Assembly: GCF_001655615.1 (NCBI RefSeq)
Contig: NZ_CP011567.1
Location: 4,163,001 to 4,227,000 of the forward strand
Direction of reading: 5' to 3'
From: Pseudomonas sp. GR 6-02
GTDB taxonomy: Bacteria; Pseudomonadota; Gammaproteobacteria; Pseudomonadales; Pseudomonadaceae
DNA length: 64,000 bases
Part shown: in pieces, positions 8,449-18,200 of the stretch
How the letters are laid out: each line of letters starts with the position of its first letter
Position numbering within the stretch: position 1 is the stretch's first letter
The notes under the pieces: generated by a model
Databases searched by the model: none
What the model was told of the DNA's origin: nothing
The model's input: only the letters and a program-made list of their open reading frames with translations
Made by a program: the position numbers and the translations under genes

Positions 8449-9480
8449 TCACGAATGCAGGGTGAACAACACGTGTGGCTCGATGGCCAGGGCAATCAGA
8501 GCGCCAGTGGCATGAATGACGCCGTCAGCGCTGTCCACCAGCAATGGCTGCCCGGCCCCGACGTCCACCAACAGGCGACTTTGCGCCCCCTGGAAAAACT
8601 GCCCGACCAGACGACCGCGCACATGCCCGGCACCGTCCATCACCCGCAAATGCTCAGGACGGCAGTACACCGTCGTCGGCACAGGGATCCCCTTCCAGGG
8701 CAACTCGCCACCGCTGACCTTCAAGCCATGGGCGGTCGGTTCGATCACCGGGAACGCATTGAGGTTGCCGACGAAACTGGCGACAAACGCGTTGGCGGGT
8801 TGCTGATAGATGTCTCGTGGCGTGGCCAGTTGTGCGATGCGTCCGCGCTCCATGACCAGGATCCGGTCCCCCAGCGCCATGGCCTCGCCCTGGTCGTGCG
8901 TCACAAACACCGAGGTAATGCGCAAGCTGCGCAGCAGTTGATCCAGCTCGCTGCGCAGCCGTTCGCGCAACTGCGCATCCAGCGCTGCCAACGGCTCATC
9001 AAGCAGCAACACCCGAGGCCGGGGGGCCAACGCACGGGCGAGTGCCACCCGCTGACGCTGGCCGCCGGACAACTCGTGAATGCGGCGTTTGCCGTGATCC
9101 TGCAGGCCGACCAGTTCCAGTAACTCGGCGCAACGCTTGTTGCGTTCGGCGGGCGACAGGCCTCTTATCTTCAGGCCGTAAACAATATTGCCGGCCACGT
9201 CCAGGTTCGGAAACAACGCGTAATTCTGAAACACCATGCCCACGTCGCGGCGCTCGATCGGCAGGCGTGTGACGTCACAGTCGGCAAAGAAAATCTGCCC
9301 GACATCCGGGCGTTCAAGGCCGGCGATCATGCGCAACGTGGTGGTTTTACCGCAACCGGACGGGCCAAGGATCGCCAAGGTTTCCCCGGCCTCGATAGTC
9401 AGGTTCAAATCATCTACAGCAACGGTGCCGTCAGAGAACGCCTTGCGGCAACCCTGCAGGCGAATAGTGGTTCCAGTCAT
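8449..9480 (-). CDS. ABC transporter ATP-binding protein (PotA/FbpC type)
   Basis: This is an import ATPase of 343 residues. Walker A is GPSGCGKTT (about 38-46), the Q-loop is MVFQNYALF, the signature is LSGGQRQRVALARAL, and Walker B is VLLLDEPLAALD followed by the H-loop VFVTHDQ. The C-terminal third is a TOBE regulatory domain, usual for spermidine, iron and phosphonate-type importers. The start ATG 9480 overlaps the stop of the upstream permease (9477) by 4 bases. It energises the two permeases encoded upstream in the same operon. Confidence 0.94.
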   Translation of the reverse strand: MTGTTIRLQGCRKAFSDGTVAVDDLNLTIEAGETLAILGPSGCGKTTTLRMIAGLERPDVGQIFFADCDVTRLPIERRDVGMVFQNYALFPNLDVAGNIVYGLKIRGLSPAERNKRCAELLELVGLQDHGKRRIHELSGGQRQRVALARALAPRPRVLLLDEPLAALDAQLRERLRSELDQLLRSLRITSVFVTHDQGEAMALGDRILVMERGRIAQLATPRDIYQQPANAFVASFVGNLNAFPVIEPTAHGLKVSGGELPWKGIPVPTTVYCRPEHLRVMDGAGHVRGRLVGQFFQGAQSRLLVDVGAGQPLLVDSADGVIHATGALIALAIEPHVLFTLHS

Positions 9481-10271
9481 CGACGCTCTCCACGAGAAAG
9501 ACGGGCGCTGATGGCTTGCAACGCAATCAGCAGCGGCACGATCATCAACAGAAATATGAGGGTGTAGGCGCTGGCCACTTCCAGCCGCGCCGAGGCATAG
9601 CTGTCGGCCAGGCCCACCGGCAAGGTCTTGGTCATCGGTGTGTGGAGCATCCAGGTCAGGTTGAACTCACCCAGCGACAGGGTGACGACCATCAACACTC
9701 CGGCCAGTATCCCGGCCCGACAATTGGGCACCACCACACTGAAGAAACGCTTGATCGGCCCGGCACCGAGGCTCGCCGCCGCCTCTTCGAGCGTCGGCAA
9801 TTGCTGGCGCTGCATCACCGCCATTACTGGGCGCACCAGAAATGGCAAGGTAAACAGCACATGACCCACCAGGATAAACAGCCAACTGCTGCGAAACTCG
9901 CCGAATTGCCCGTAGGTCAGCAGCAACGCCAAGGCACTGGCCAAGCCCGGCATGGCCACGGGCAACACCATCAGCTCTTCAAATGCACGGCTGAAGCGGT
10001 TGTTCATCCGCACCAGGGCATAAGCCGCCGGCACGCCGATCACGCAAACACACACGGCACAGGCAACCGCCAACCGCAGTGATAACCAGACCGTCGGCGA
10101 GTAGCTTTGCCAGACCTGAATCAACCAGTCGAACGTCAGGCCACTGGACACCCCGACGAAGTAATTGCGCGTCAGCCCCGCCAGCAATGACATCAGCACC
10201 GGCACCAACATGAAGGCACAGACCAGCAGGGTAAAAACCAGCTGTGCGATAAACAGCGTTGTTCGTTTCAC
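9477..10271 (-). CDS. ABC transporter permease (second subunit)
   Basis: This is an inner-membrane permease of 264 residues with about six hydrophobic segments. The ATPase-docking EAA loop is visible as EEAAASLGAGPIKRFFSVVVPNCRAGI. The start is GTG 10271 in a 4-base GTGA overlap with the previous permease stop. Overlapping junctions on both sides place it firmly in the same operon. Substrate specificity cannot be read from it. Confidence 0.92.
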   Translation of the reverse strand: MKRTTLFIAQLVFTLLVCAFMLVPVLMSLLAGLTRNYFVGVSSGLTFDWLIQVWQSYSPTVWLSLRLAVACAVCVCVIGVPAAYALVRMNNRFSRAFEELMVLPVAMPGLASALALLLTYGQFGEFRSSWLFILVGHVLFTLPFLVRPVMAVMQRQQLPTLEEAAASLGAGPIKRFFSVVVPNCRAGILAGVLMVVTLSLGEFNLTWMLHTPMTKTLPVGLADSYASARLEVASAYTLIFLLMIVPLLIALQAISARLSRGERR

Positions 10272-11137
10272 AAAACCGTCCCCGACTGTTTGGCCACGCG
10301 CCGTGCCAGCAACAGCACCGCCCAGGTGACTGCTCCGAGGATGACCGACAGCGCAGCGGCCACGGTGAAATTGGCGTAGTTGGTGAACACGTTATAGATG
10401 GCCACGGGGGTCACGTTCAGCCGCGTGCCCAAGGTGAACGCAGTGCCGAAAGCGCCCATCGACGTCGCGAAACAAATGGCGCCGCAGGATACTAGCGCGG
10501 GGGCCAACCCCGGCACGATCACGTCGCACACCACCCGCCAATGTCCGGCGCCGAGTGAGTGCGCGGCTTCTTCCAGGCTGCGATCCAGGCTTTCACACGC
10601 GGCCATCACCGTGAGAATCACCCGCGGAATCGAGAAGTACAGATAACCGATGAACAGCCCCGTCAGCGAGTAAGCGAAAATCCAGCGCTCACCCGCCAGC
10701 CCCAGACCGAGCGAGGCGAACAGGCCTTGTCGACCGGCCAGCAGAATCACCAGAAAGCCGACCACCACCCCGGGAAACGCCAGCGGAAACGTCAGCAGCG
10801 CAACTAACGCCGAGCGACCGAAGAACTGCTGGCGAGCGAGAAACACCCCGCTGATGCCACCGACCAACAACGCCGCCAGTGTCACCAACGCCGCAAGGAG
10901 ACAGGTCTGCACCAGGCTGCCAAGGTATTGCGCACTACTGAGCACTTGCCAATAGCCACTGTCGCTGCCCTCGCGCCCCTGCCCACCCAGCACAATCAAA
11001 TGCGCCAGCGGCAACAGCCAGAACGCGAGCAGAACCGCTGCCGCCGGGGCCAGCGCCCAGGCAACCGTTGGTCGCAAGCGCTGCAAAACATCGTGGCGGG
11101 ACGAGACGTCCTGCACGTTGAGCGGCACAGTCGTCAC
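10268..11137 (-). CDS. ABC transporter permease (first subunit)
   Basis: This is an inner-membrane permease of 289 residues, starting with GTG 11137 right at the stop of the binding-protein gene (11138). It has several hydrophobic helices and the EAA loop LEEAAHSLGAGHWRVVCDVIVPGLAPAL. It would pair with the other permease as a heterodimer, as in spermidine/putrescine (PotB/PotC) and 2-aminoethylphosphonate (PhnU/PhnV) type importers. Confidence 0.92.
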   Translation of the reverse strand: MTTVPLNVQDVSSRHDVLQRLRPTVAWALAPAAAVLLAFWLLPLAHLIVLGGQGREGSDSGYWQVLSSAQYLGSLVQTCLLAALVTLAALLVGGISGVFLARQQFFGRSALVALLTFPLAFPGVVVGFLVILLAGRQGLFASLGLGLAGERWIFAYSLTGLFIGYLYFSIPRVILTVMAACESLDRSLEEAAHSLGAGHWRVVCDVIVPGLAPALVSCGAICFATSMGAFGTAFTLGTRLNVTPVAIYNVFTNYANFTVAAALSVILGAVTWAVLLLARRVAKQSGTVL

Positions 11138-12142
11138 TTACTTGACCTCACTCAGATAGCGCGCAGCAAAGGCTTCCTGCACCGCCGCCATTTTTTCGTA
11201 ATCGACCACGCCGGCGCGGGCATAGTCACTGTCCGGAAGGAACTGCGCGGCGACGTCGGCCGGCATCTTCATCTCACGAACCGGACGCAGATATGCCTTG
11301 GCCCACAACGCCTGCCCCTGGTCGGACAGCACAAAATCCAGGACCTTTTCGGCGTTGGCGCGATGCGGTGCATTGTCGACCACGCTCATCACGTAAGGCA
11401 CGCTGATGCTGCCTTCCCTGGGGATCACGAAAGCGACGTTCGCCTTGTCTTTGTAGCGCGCACGGTAAGCGTTGAAGTCGTAGTCGACCAGAATCGGCAG
11501 CTCACCGGAAAGCACCCGCGCATACGCGGTTTGTTTCGGCACGATGGGCGCGTTTTTCGCCAGTTTCTGGAAGTAATCAATGGCCGGCGCGAAGTTATCC
11601 AGGGTCCCGCCCATCGCCTGATTAATGGCGACCGCGGACACGTAACCGACGAATGCACTGGATGGATCGAGGTAGCCGACCATGCCTTTGTACTCAGGCT
11701 TGAGCAGATCAGCCCAGCTCTGCGGCACCGGCAAGCCACCCAGCGCATCGACGTTGACCATGATTCCCAACGTGCCGGAATGAATTGCAAACCAGTGCCC
11801 CTGCGGGTCTTTCAACCCCGTCGGAATCTGCTCCCAGCCTTTGGGCTTATAAGTCCCGACGACTCCGGCTTTTTGTGCCTGTAAACCGAATGTCACGCCG
11901 TAATACACCACGTCCGCCACCGGCGCGGCGTGCTCGGCAACCAACTGCGCCAGAGCCTGGCCAGAGTTTTTATTGTCCAGCGGTACCTGCACACCTGTGG
12001 TGTCGGCAATGGCCTTGAGTTGAGTGCCCCAATCTGCCCATTCCGGTGGACAGTTGTAGCAAATCGCCGTTTCAGCGGCCTGGGCCAGGCTGGCCACACC
12101 GCACAGCCATAACGCAGCCAGGGTTTTAGTGAAGCGGGTCAT
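11138..12142 (-). CDS. ABC transporter periplasmic substrate-binding protein
   Basis: This is a periplasmic binding protein of 334 residues. ATG 12142 is chosen because GAGGAG lies 8-10 bases upstream and the product then begins with a standard signal peptide (MTRFTKTLAALW...) cleaved near AQA-AET. The fold is of the Fe(III)/spermidine/phosphonate group (SBP type 2), with YGVTFGLQAQKAGVV and YLDPSSAFVGYVSA blocks typical of COG1840-like proteins. The phosphodiesterase at the operon end and the LacI regulator at its head suggest an organic phosphate or sugar-phosphate-like ligand. That is inference; ferric iron or polyamine cannot be excluded. Confidence 0.88.
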   Translation of the reverse strand: MTRFTKTLAALWLCGVASLAQAAETAICYNCPPEWADWGTQLKAIADTTGVQVPLDNKNSGQALAQLVAEHAAPVADVVYYGVTFGLQAQKAGVVGTYKPKGWEQIPTGLKDPQGHWFAIHSGTLGIMVNVDALGGLPVPQSWADLLKPEYKGMVGYLDPSSAFVGYVSAVAINQAMGGTLDNFAPAIDYFQKLAKNAPIVPKQTAYARVLSGELPILVDYDFNAYRARYKDKANVAFVIPREGSISVPYVMSVVDNAPHRANAEKVLDFVLSDQGQALWAKAYLRPVREMKMPADVAAQFLPDSDYARAGVVDYEKMAAVQEAFAARYLSEVK

Positions 12143-13145
12143 CGAGTTTCTCCTCGTAGGGTTGAGTACTTTCGCCTGGCCGGACATGGCAAGGCAGGCA
12201 ATGGGAAACCGGGGCAGCGCCAGCAATTTGTGCCAGCAATTGGTCAATGACCGTGCTGGCCAGCGTTGCAATTGGCTGCACCACGCTGCACAGCGTGGGG
12301 TGCATTTGCGTGCCCAGGGCGATACCGTCGAAACCGATCACTGACAGCTGCCCAGGCACATTCCAGCCGTGTCGGCGCAGTTCGGCGATCAGGCTGATCG
12401 CCAGCAAATCGTTGGAACAAACCAACGCGCTGGGCGCCTGTGGTCCGGACAAAAAAGGTTCAAGGGCGGCGAAATCGGCTTGGGTATGGGCGGGCATTTC
12501 GATCACCGGCAAGCTGTCGAGGCCGTGCTCACGCATCGCGTCGCCATAACCGGCGTAACGCAGACGGGCACGGTCAGACTGCAAGGCCGGGCCGGCGACC
12601 ATGCCAATGCGCCGATGCCCAGCGTCCAGCAAATAGCGCGTGGCCAGTGCCATCCCGGCGCGGTTGTCGACCGACACCGCGCTGTAATCGGGATTGCTCG
12701 GTTGGTGATAAGCCAGCACAAACGGCGTGTCCTCGCTGGCGAGGCTTTGCAGCACGCGGTTGCTTTCGGCATCGGTAACGGTCAGCACCAGCCCGTCAAC
12801 CCGCTGGCGCAACAACTCCTCGACCACCGCGCTTTCACGCTCGCTGTTGTAATCGGTGGTCGCCAGCAACAAATTGTAGCCACGCAAACGCGCGGCCCGC
12901 TCCATTGCCTGGAATTGCTCGGCGAACACCGGATTGAGGAGATTGGGGACCACCACCCCGATCAGGTTGGTGGTTTGCAAACGCAGTTGACGGCCGAGGC
13001 GATTGGGCCGAAAACCCAGTTCGCGGGCAGCGGCGAACACTTGCTCGCGGGTCGCCGGACGCACCACTTCAGGGGAGGCGAAGGTCCGCGCGGCAGTCGC
13101 CCGCGATACACCTGCCAGTCGTGCAACTTCTTTCAAATCAGTCAT
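12126..13145 (-). CDS. LacI-family repressor of the ABC/phosphodiesterase operon
   Basis: This LacI/GalR-type regulator of 339 residues starts with the HTH LKEVARLAGVSRATAARTF (residues 3-21), then a hinge helix and a periplasmic-binding-like ligand domain (IGVVVPNLLNPVFAEQF, GYNLLLATTDYN, VIGFDGIALG). It heads the operon and its stop overlaps the binding-protein start region by 17 bases, so it is co-transcribed with the genes it probably controls. A perfect palindrome TGAGATCGATCTCA lies 12-25 bases upstream of its ATG and is the likely operator. Confidence 0.93.
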   Translation of the reverse strand: MTDLKEVARLAGVSRATAARTFASPEVVRPATREQVFAAARELGFRPNRLGRQLRLQTTNLIGVVVPNLLNPVFAEQFQAMERAARLRGYNLLLATTDYNSERESAVVEELLRQRVDGLVLTVTDAESNRVLQSLASEDTPFVLAYHQPSNPDYSAVSVDNRAGMALATRYLLDAGHRRIGMVAGPALQSDRARLRYAGYGDAMREHGLDSLPVIEMPAHTQADFAALEPFLSGPQAPSALVCSNDLLAISLIAELRRHGWNVPGQLSVIGFDGIALGTQMHPTLCSVVQPIATLASTVIDQLLAQIAGAAPVSHCLPCHVRPGESTQPYEEKLDDPLH

Positions 13146-13156
13146 TGTCGCTCGCT

Positions 13157-13170
13157 TGAGATCGATCTCA
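13157..13170. promoter_or_regulatory. Putative LacI-family operator
   Basis: TGAGATCGATCTCA is a perfect 14-base palindrome with a central CG, as LacI/GalR family operators have. It sits just upstream of the lacI-type gene that heads the ABC/phosphodiesterase operon. Confidence 0.65.
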
Positions 13171-13485
13171 TTCGCGAGAACATTACTCAGCGAACATGGC
13201 GTTCATGCGATTAAAAGATGACATTTTGATGTCAATCGCGGCATCCGATTACGCCCCACCCGCTCAACGGATTTGAGCACAGGCGCACCTGTCAGACCTT
13301 CAGCGATCCCGCAGAAATAGACTGGGTGTGTTTCCTCCCCCCACGTCCAGAGTCCGTGATGTCTTGCTCTGGGCTACGAGCGAAAAAATGATAAATGTTC
13401 TAGTTAGTGAATTATTGTGAAGCCATTATGGTGGCGATTAATCCCCACTGATCAAACCCATACAAACTCCAACCGAGCTCACTGA
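13171..13485. other. Intergenic region between lacI-type and chemoreceptor genes
   Basis: This divergent spacer of about 315 bases holds an A+T-richer stretch (13380-13450) before the chemoreceptor gene, which presumably contains its promoter. No clear sigma-54 or sigma-28 motif, small ORF or terminator was found. Confidence 0.5.
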
Positions 13486-15126
13486 ATGAACATCCTGAGC
13501 CGCTCTGAATTCTCGACCAAACTGCTGACAGCGTTTGTTTTCTGCGCCTTGATTACTCTACTCGTAGGCGCCGGTAGCATCCTGAGCATTAATCGGTTGT
13601 CCACGGCGCTGGCGTTGACCTTTTCTGACGACCTCGTGTCAGTGGGCAAAATCGGGGAAACCCTGAGCAGCCTCACCGCGCACAACCGTGGGATGTATCG
13701 TCTGCTTGATGGGCAAAGAGGCGTGTTACCGGACAGCGAAAATCACCGCCTGCACGAAGCGCTGGTGACTGATTTGAACACTGCAAAAAATGCCTACGCC
13801 AGCTACCGTGCGACGCCACTGCAGGACGATGAGCGCGCGGCGGGTGACAAACTGGACCTGGTCTGGCCGACCTACATCAGCACATCACAAAAGATTGTCG
13901 AACTGATAGACGCCAAAAATCTGGACCAGGCCGCCGTCATCCTCAACGGCACCAATAACATCGCGTTCCGTGAAGCGCGAAGCCTGATACGGGTGATGGT
14001 TGATTCCAACAACCGACAGATAGGCGAAGGCGCTGCTGAGGCGGAAGCGTTGCACCGCACCGCCATACTGTCGTTGACGACCGGGATCATCATTGCGTTC
14101 GTCCTGGCAATCGCCCTTGGCGTCTTCATCACCCGCATGATCACACGTCCATTGGCGCTGGCCGTGTCTTACGCACAGGAGATTGCAGGTGGGGACCTCA
14201 CCCGAGCCATCAGCGGCAACAGCCACGACGAAGCAGGCCAGTTGCTCAATGCCATTTCTGCGATGCAAGGGGGCCTGAAGCGTACCCTCACACAAATCGC
14301 CAACGCATCGGATCAACTGGCCTCAGCCGCCGAAGAACTGTCAGCTGTGACCGAAGAAAGCACACGCGGGTTAACCCGTCAGAATGATGAAATCCAGCAG
14401 GCTGCCACGGCGGTCAACGAGATGACCGCTGCGGTTGAAGAAGTAGCACGTAACGCCGTCACTACTTCACAAGCCTCAAGCAGCGCCAGTAGCGACGCCA
14501 TTAACGGTCAGTCACAAGTCAAACAGACCGTGACAGGCATCACCCACATGGTGGCCGAAATCACCGATTCCAACCAGGCAGTGACCGAACTGGCCGGCAA
14601 TGTCCGGGAGATCAGCAAGGTGCTGGACGTGATTCGCAGCATTGCCGAACAGACCAATCTGCTGGCCTTGAATGCCGCTATCGAAGCGGCCCGTGCGGGA
14701 GAGCAAGGTCGTGGTTTTGCCGTGGTGGCCGACGAAGTTCGTGCCTTGGCCCATCGCACCCAGGCCTCCACCGTGGAAATCGAAGGCATGATCAGCACTG
14801 TGCAACGCGGGGCCGACGGGGCCGTGAACGCCATGGGCAAGAGCCTGGCACTGGCCACTCAAACCCAGGACCTGGCGCAGGACGCCGGTTCGGCGTTGCA
14901 GAAGATTACGGACGGCGTTTCGATCATCAACGAACGCAATCTGGTGATTGCCTCCGCCTCCGAAGAGCAGGCCCAGGTCGCACGGGAAGTGGACCGTAAC
15001 CTGACGAACATCCAAGACCTGTCGACCCAGAGTACCGCGGGGGCCAATCAGACGGCGGCCGCTAGCCAGGAGCTGTCTCGCCTGGCCGGTTCGTTCAGCA
15101 CCTTGGTCGCCCAGTTCAAACTCTGA
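13486..15126 (+). CDS. Methyl-accepting chemotaxis protein
   Basis: This is an inner-membrane chemoreceptor of 546 residues. TM1 is at about 15-35 ([18 protein letters not shown]). It is followed by a periplasmic helical domain of roughly 155 residues (four-helix-bundle type, 4HB), TM2 at about 191-211, a HAMP domain, and the cytoplasmic signalling hairpin. The hairpin tip reads [41 protein letters not shown], the near-invariant CheA/CheW-binding region. Glu/Gln-rich methylation helices flank it. No C-terminal CheR-tethering pentapeptide is present. The ligand is unknown. It is transcribed alone, divergent from the LacI operon. Confidence 0.95.
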   Translation: MNILSRSEFSTKLLTAFVFCALITLLVGAGSILSINRLSTALALTFSDDLVSVGKIGETLSSLTAHNRGMYRLLDGQRGVLPDSENHRLHEALVTDLNTAKNAYASYRATPLQDDERAAGDKLDLVWPTYISTSQKIVELIDAKNLDQAAVILNGTNNIAFREARSLIRVMVDSNNRQIGEGAAEAEALHRTAILSLTTGIIIAFVLAIALGVFITRMITRPLALAVSYAQEIAGGDLTRAISGNSHDEAGQLLNAISAMQGGLKRTLTQIANASDQLASAAEELSAVTEESTRGLTRQNDEIQQAATAVNEMTAAVEEVARNAVTTSQASSSASSDAINGQSQVKQTVTGITHMVAEITDSNQAVTELAGNVREISKVLDVIRSIAEQTNLLALNAAIEAARAGEQGRGFAVVADEVRALAHRTQASTVEIEGMISTVQRGADGAVNAMGKSLALATQTQDLAQDAGSALQKITDGVSIINERNLVIASASEEQAQVAREVDRNLTNIQDLSTQSTAGANQTAAASQELSRLAGSFSTLVAQFKL

Positions 15127-15223
15127 GCGCCGCCGCCCCACTCCCGCAAGGACCACACCGGACCGTGTGGGGCGGACCTGCTTACGACGGGAGCGACCCG
15201 GTCTATCTGAAAGGATCGAGGTG

Positions 15224-18200
15224 TTAGAAATCCCGCTTGTAGAAGATGTCCAGCGAACTGGCCACGCCGCTGGCGGCTTCGAGGTAGACTTTTTTGCTCA
15301 GCTTGTAACGCAAGGCGATGGTGTTGGCCGGTTCAAACACGCCTACGCCATAACGCAGGCTGAGCTTCTCGGAGATGTTGCCGCTGGCCACCACACTGGT
15401 GGTATTGCCGCTGCCTTGGGTATCGAGCTGGAAGTCCTGAATGCCCAGATCCTTGGCCAACCCGCTAGTGACCCCGGAGCTGCCCATCAAACCCAAGCCG
15501 AGGGCGGCCTGGGCGAGCATGTTGTTGTCTTCACCGGTGGTACTCAGCGGACGCCCCAGCACCAGGTAGGACAACGCCTGCTCCTGACTCATCGCCGGCT
15601 CGGAAAAGATCTGCGTGGTCGGCTGTTCGGCACTGCCGCTCAAGCGAATGCCGGCAATCACGTCGTCGGTCTGGCGAATCGCTTCGATGTCCAGGTACGG
15701 CTGATCGATGGGACCGGCAAACAGCAATCGGGCCCGACGCACCGTCAGCCGCTGGCCGTAGGCGCGATAACGCCCGTCGTTGAGCCAGAGCTCGCCGCGT
15801 GTGTCCATGTTGTCGCCGATGTGCACATGACCTTGCAGGTTGGCGGTCAGGCCAAACCCGGCGAAGCTGAGTTTGTCTTCCCCGACCACCACATCGATGT
15901 CCATCGCCATGGCCATCGGCGGCTTGCCCTCTTCGGTCTGCTGACCGACGATCACCGTGTCATCGGAGACCTTGACCGTCGACGGCGGCAGCTCACGCAC
16001 GGTGATTTCGCCCTTGGGCACCAGCACTTTGCCGACGATTGCGAGTTTGTCGTCCTTCATCGAAATTTTCAGGTCCGGCGCCACTTCGAGCTTGGCGTAT
16101 GGCTCGACGCTGACCGGCAACTGCGTGCCTTTGAGGGCCAGGTCCACCACCAGTGCCTGGCCCCAGGCGATGTTGCCATTGAGGCTGCCCTGCCCGCTCT
16201 TGCCGCTTTTCCAGCTGCCGTTCAGCTGTACGGTTTCGCCGGCAATCACGGCTTGCAGTTGCAGGGCCTGGAGCGCCATCGGCAGTTCCGGCCCGGAGAT
16301 TTCACCGTCGCGCAGCTCAAGGTTGCCGTTGACCTGCGGCGCCAACAACCCGCCAGACAGCGTGCCGCTGCCGTTCAAATGCCCGGTGAGTTTCTCGACC
16401 ATCGGCACAAACGGCCGCGCCACCGACAAATCCAGGCCATTGAGGCGGAATGAGCCGGTCAGCGGTTTGTTCTTCGGCAACGGGTTGATCTGCGCCTGCA
16501 GCATCAGCTCACCAAGCTTGCCACCGACGAAGCTGAGGTCGGTGTCGATGCGTTTTGGCGTGAGTTTGCTGGTGAGTTTCAGGGTCTGGTACGGGAAGTC
16601 CAGCCACTGATCCTTTTCCTTCATGCGCAACGTGCCGCCGCTGGCATCGACGCTGATCTGGCCGTTCGGGCCGCTGGCCGGCAAATCCAGTTGCAGGTCG
16701 GCGTTGAGCCGGCCCTGCCAGGCAAAATCCTTCGGCAGCCATTGCGCCAGGCTGTCGATCGGGAACTGCTTGAGGTGGTAACGCAGCTTTGGCTCGGGCA
16801 TCAAGCGCTGGTCTTCGCCACACAGGCTGGCCGGGCCGGACATCCAGCAATGGGCACCGAAGTTGATTTTGCCGTCCGCCAGCCGTTCGAGTCTGGCCGG
16901 GTTTTGCAGCTTCCAGTCCTGACCACCGGCCTGGATATCGCCACTGGCCAGACGCCCGCGCCAGTTACCTTTATCCAACGCGCCGTCGAGACCGAGCGCC
17001 AGTTTCAGTTTCGGTCCTTGCAGGTCGAGGGTCAGCTTCTGGTTTTTGATGTCGCCCTGGCCGCTGGCGGTCAAGGTGCCCAGTGACGTGTCGCCGGTCT
17101 GAATGCCGCTGCCCTTGAGGTCGATCTTCGCCCGTTGAGCACTGTCGAGGGTGGCATCCAGATTGAGGCTTTGCAGGCGGTTGTCTTCGAAAACCAGTTG
17201 CGTGCCTTGCAGGGCGAGCTTGCCTTGCGGTGCCTTGAGCGTGCCGGCGACATTGACCCGACCATTGAGCTGGCCGCGCAGTTGCGGCCAGAGTTGGGCC
17301 AGGCGCGGCATTTTGATGTCGATCTGGCCGGCGAGTTTCTGTTGCAGGCTGCCTTGGCCATTGATGCTGTTGTCACCCAGGCGAATCTGCAACGCGCTGA
17401 GGTTCCATTGCTCGCCGCCGCCATCAGCCTTGGCTTGCAACACCGCCGGCTGCCCGCGCAGTTTGCCTTTCAGGTCCAGGTCGGCGGTCAGGCTGAGCCT
17501 TTCATTCTTCATCTCGCCTTTGCTGCGTAACGGACCCGCCAAGGTACCCGGCAACTCCGCGAGCCAGTACGCCGGGTTGATCGCCGAGAGGTCCAGCGCG
17601 GTATCCCAGGCGATGCCGTCGGCAAATTGCAGGTTCAGGTGCCCTTCGGCCTTGCCCTGCCCGGCTTCGAGCTTGAATTGCGGCAGATGGATTTGGCTCA
17701 GGTCGCCGCTGAACGGGCTGTTCAGGCTGAACGCCCCGGCCGGACCATCCAGTACGGCCTTGAAGTTACCGATGTAGTTGCCGTCGGTGTAGGAGACTTC
17801 ACCGTTGAAGCTGCGCAGTGCCACTTGCGGCTCGTCGATCAGCGGATAGAGGCGGTGCCAGGGGAAATCCAGCCAGTCGATTTTCGCTTCGGCACTGAAG
17901 CCTTTGCTCCAGTCCAGTTGCCCGGTGAGCTTGAGGCTTTGTTTGTCATTGGCGGTCAGGTCGAGACCCGCGATTTGCGCGCCCTTGGCGTCAACCTTGC
18001 CTTGCAGCAACAACGCGACCGGGCCAAGTTCGGCGGGCAACGTGGCTTTGCCGAGCAACTGGTAGCCGTTTTTCAGGTCGCCATCGCCGGTGAGTTCCAG
18101 TTGATTGAGTTGCAGGGTGTCCGGCAGCTCGGCGCTGGCCTTGAAGCCGTCAGAGATGACGCGCACTTTGGCCGGCAGGTTTTCCACCAGCGGCTGCAAT

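Noticed and set aside
15140..15175. GC-rich inverted sequence CCACAC/GTGTGG after the chemoreceptor gene
   Set aside because: Short stem, small loop and no T tract; not strong enough to call as a terminator.
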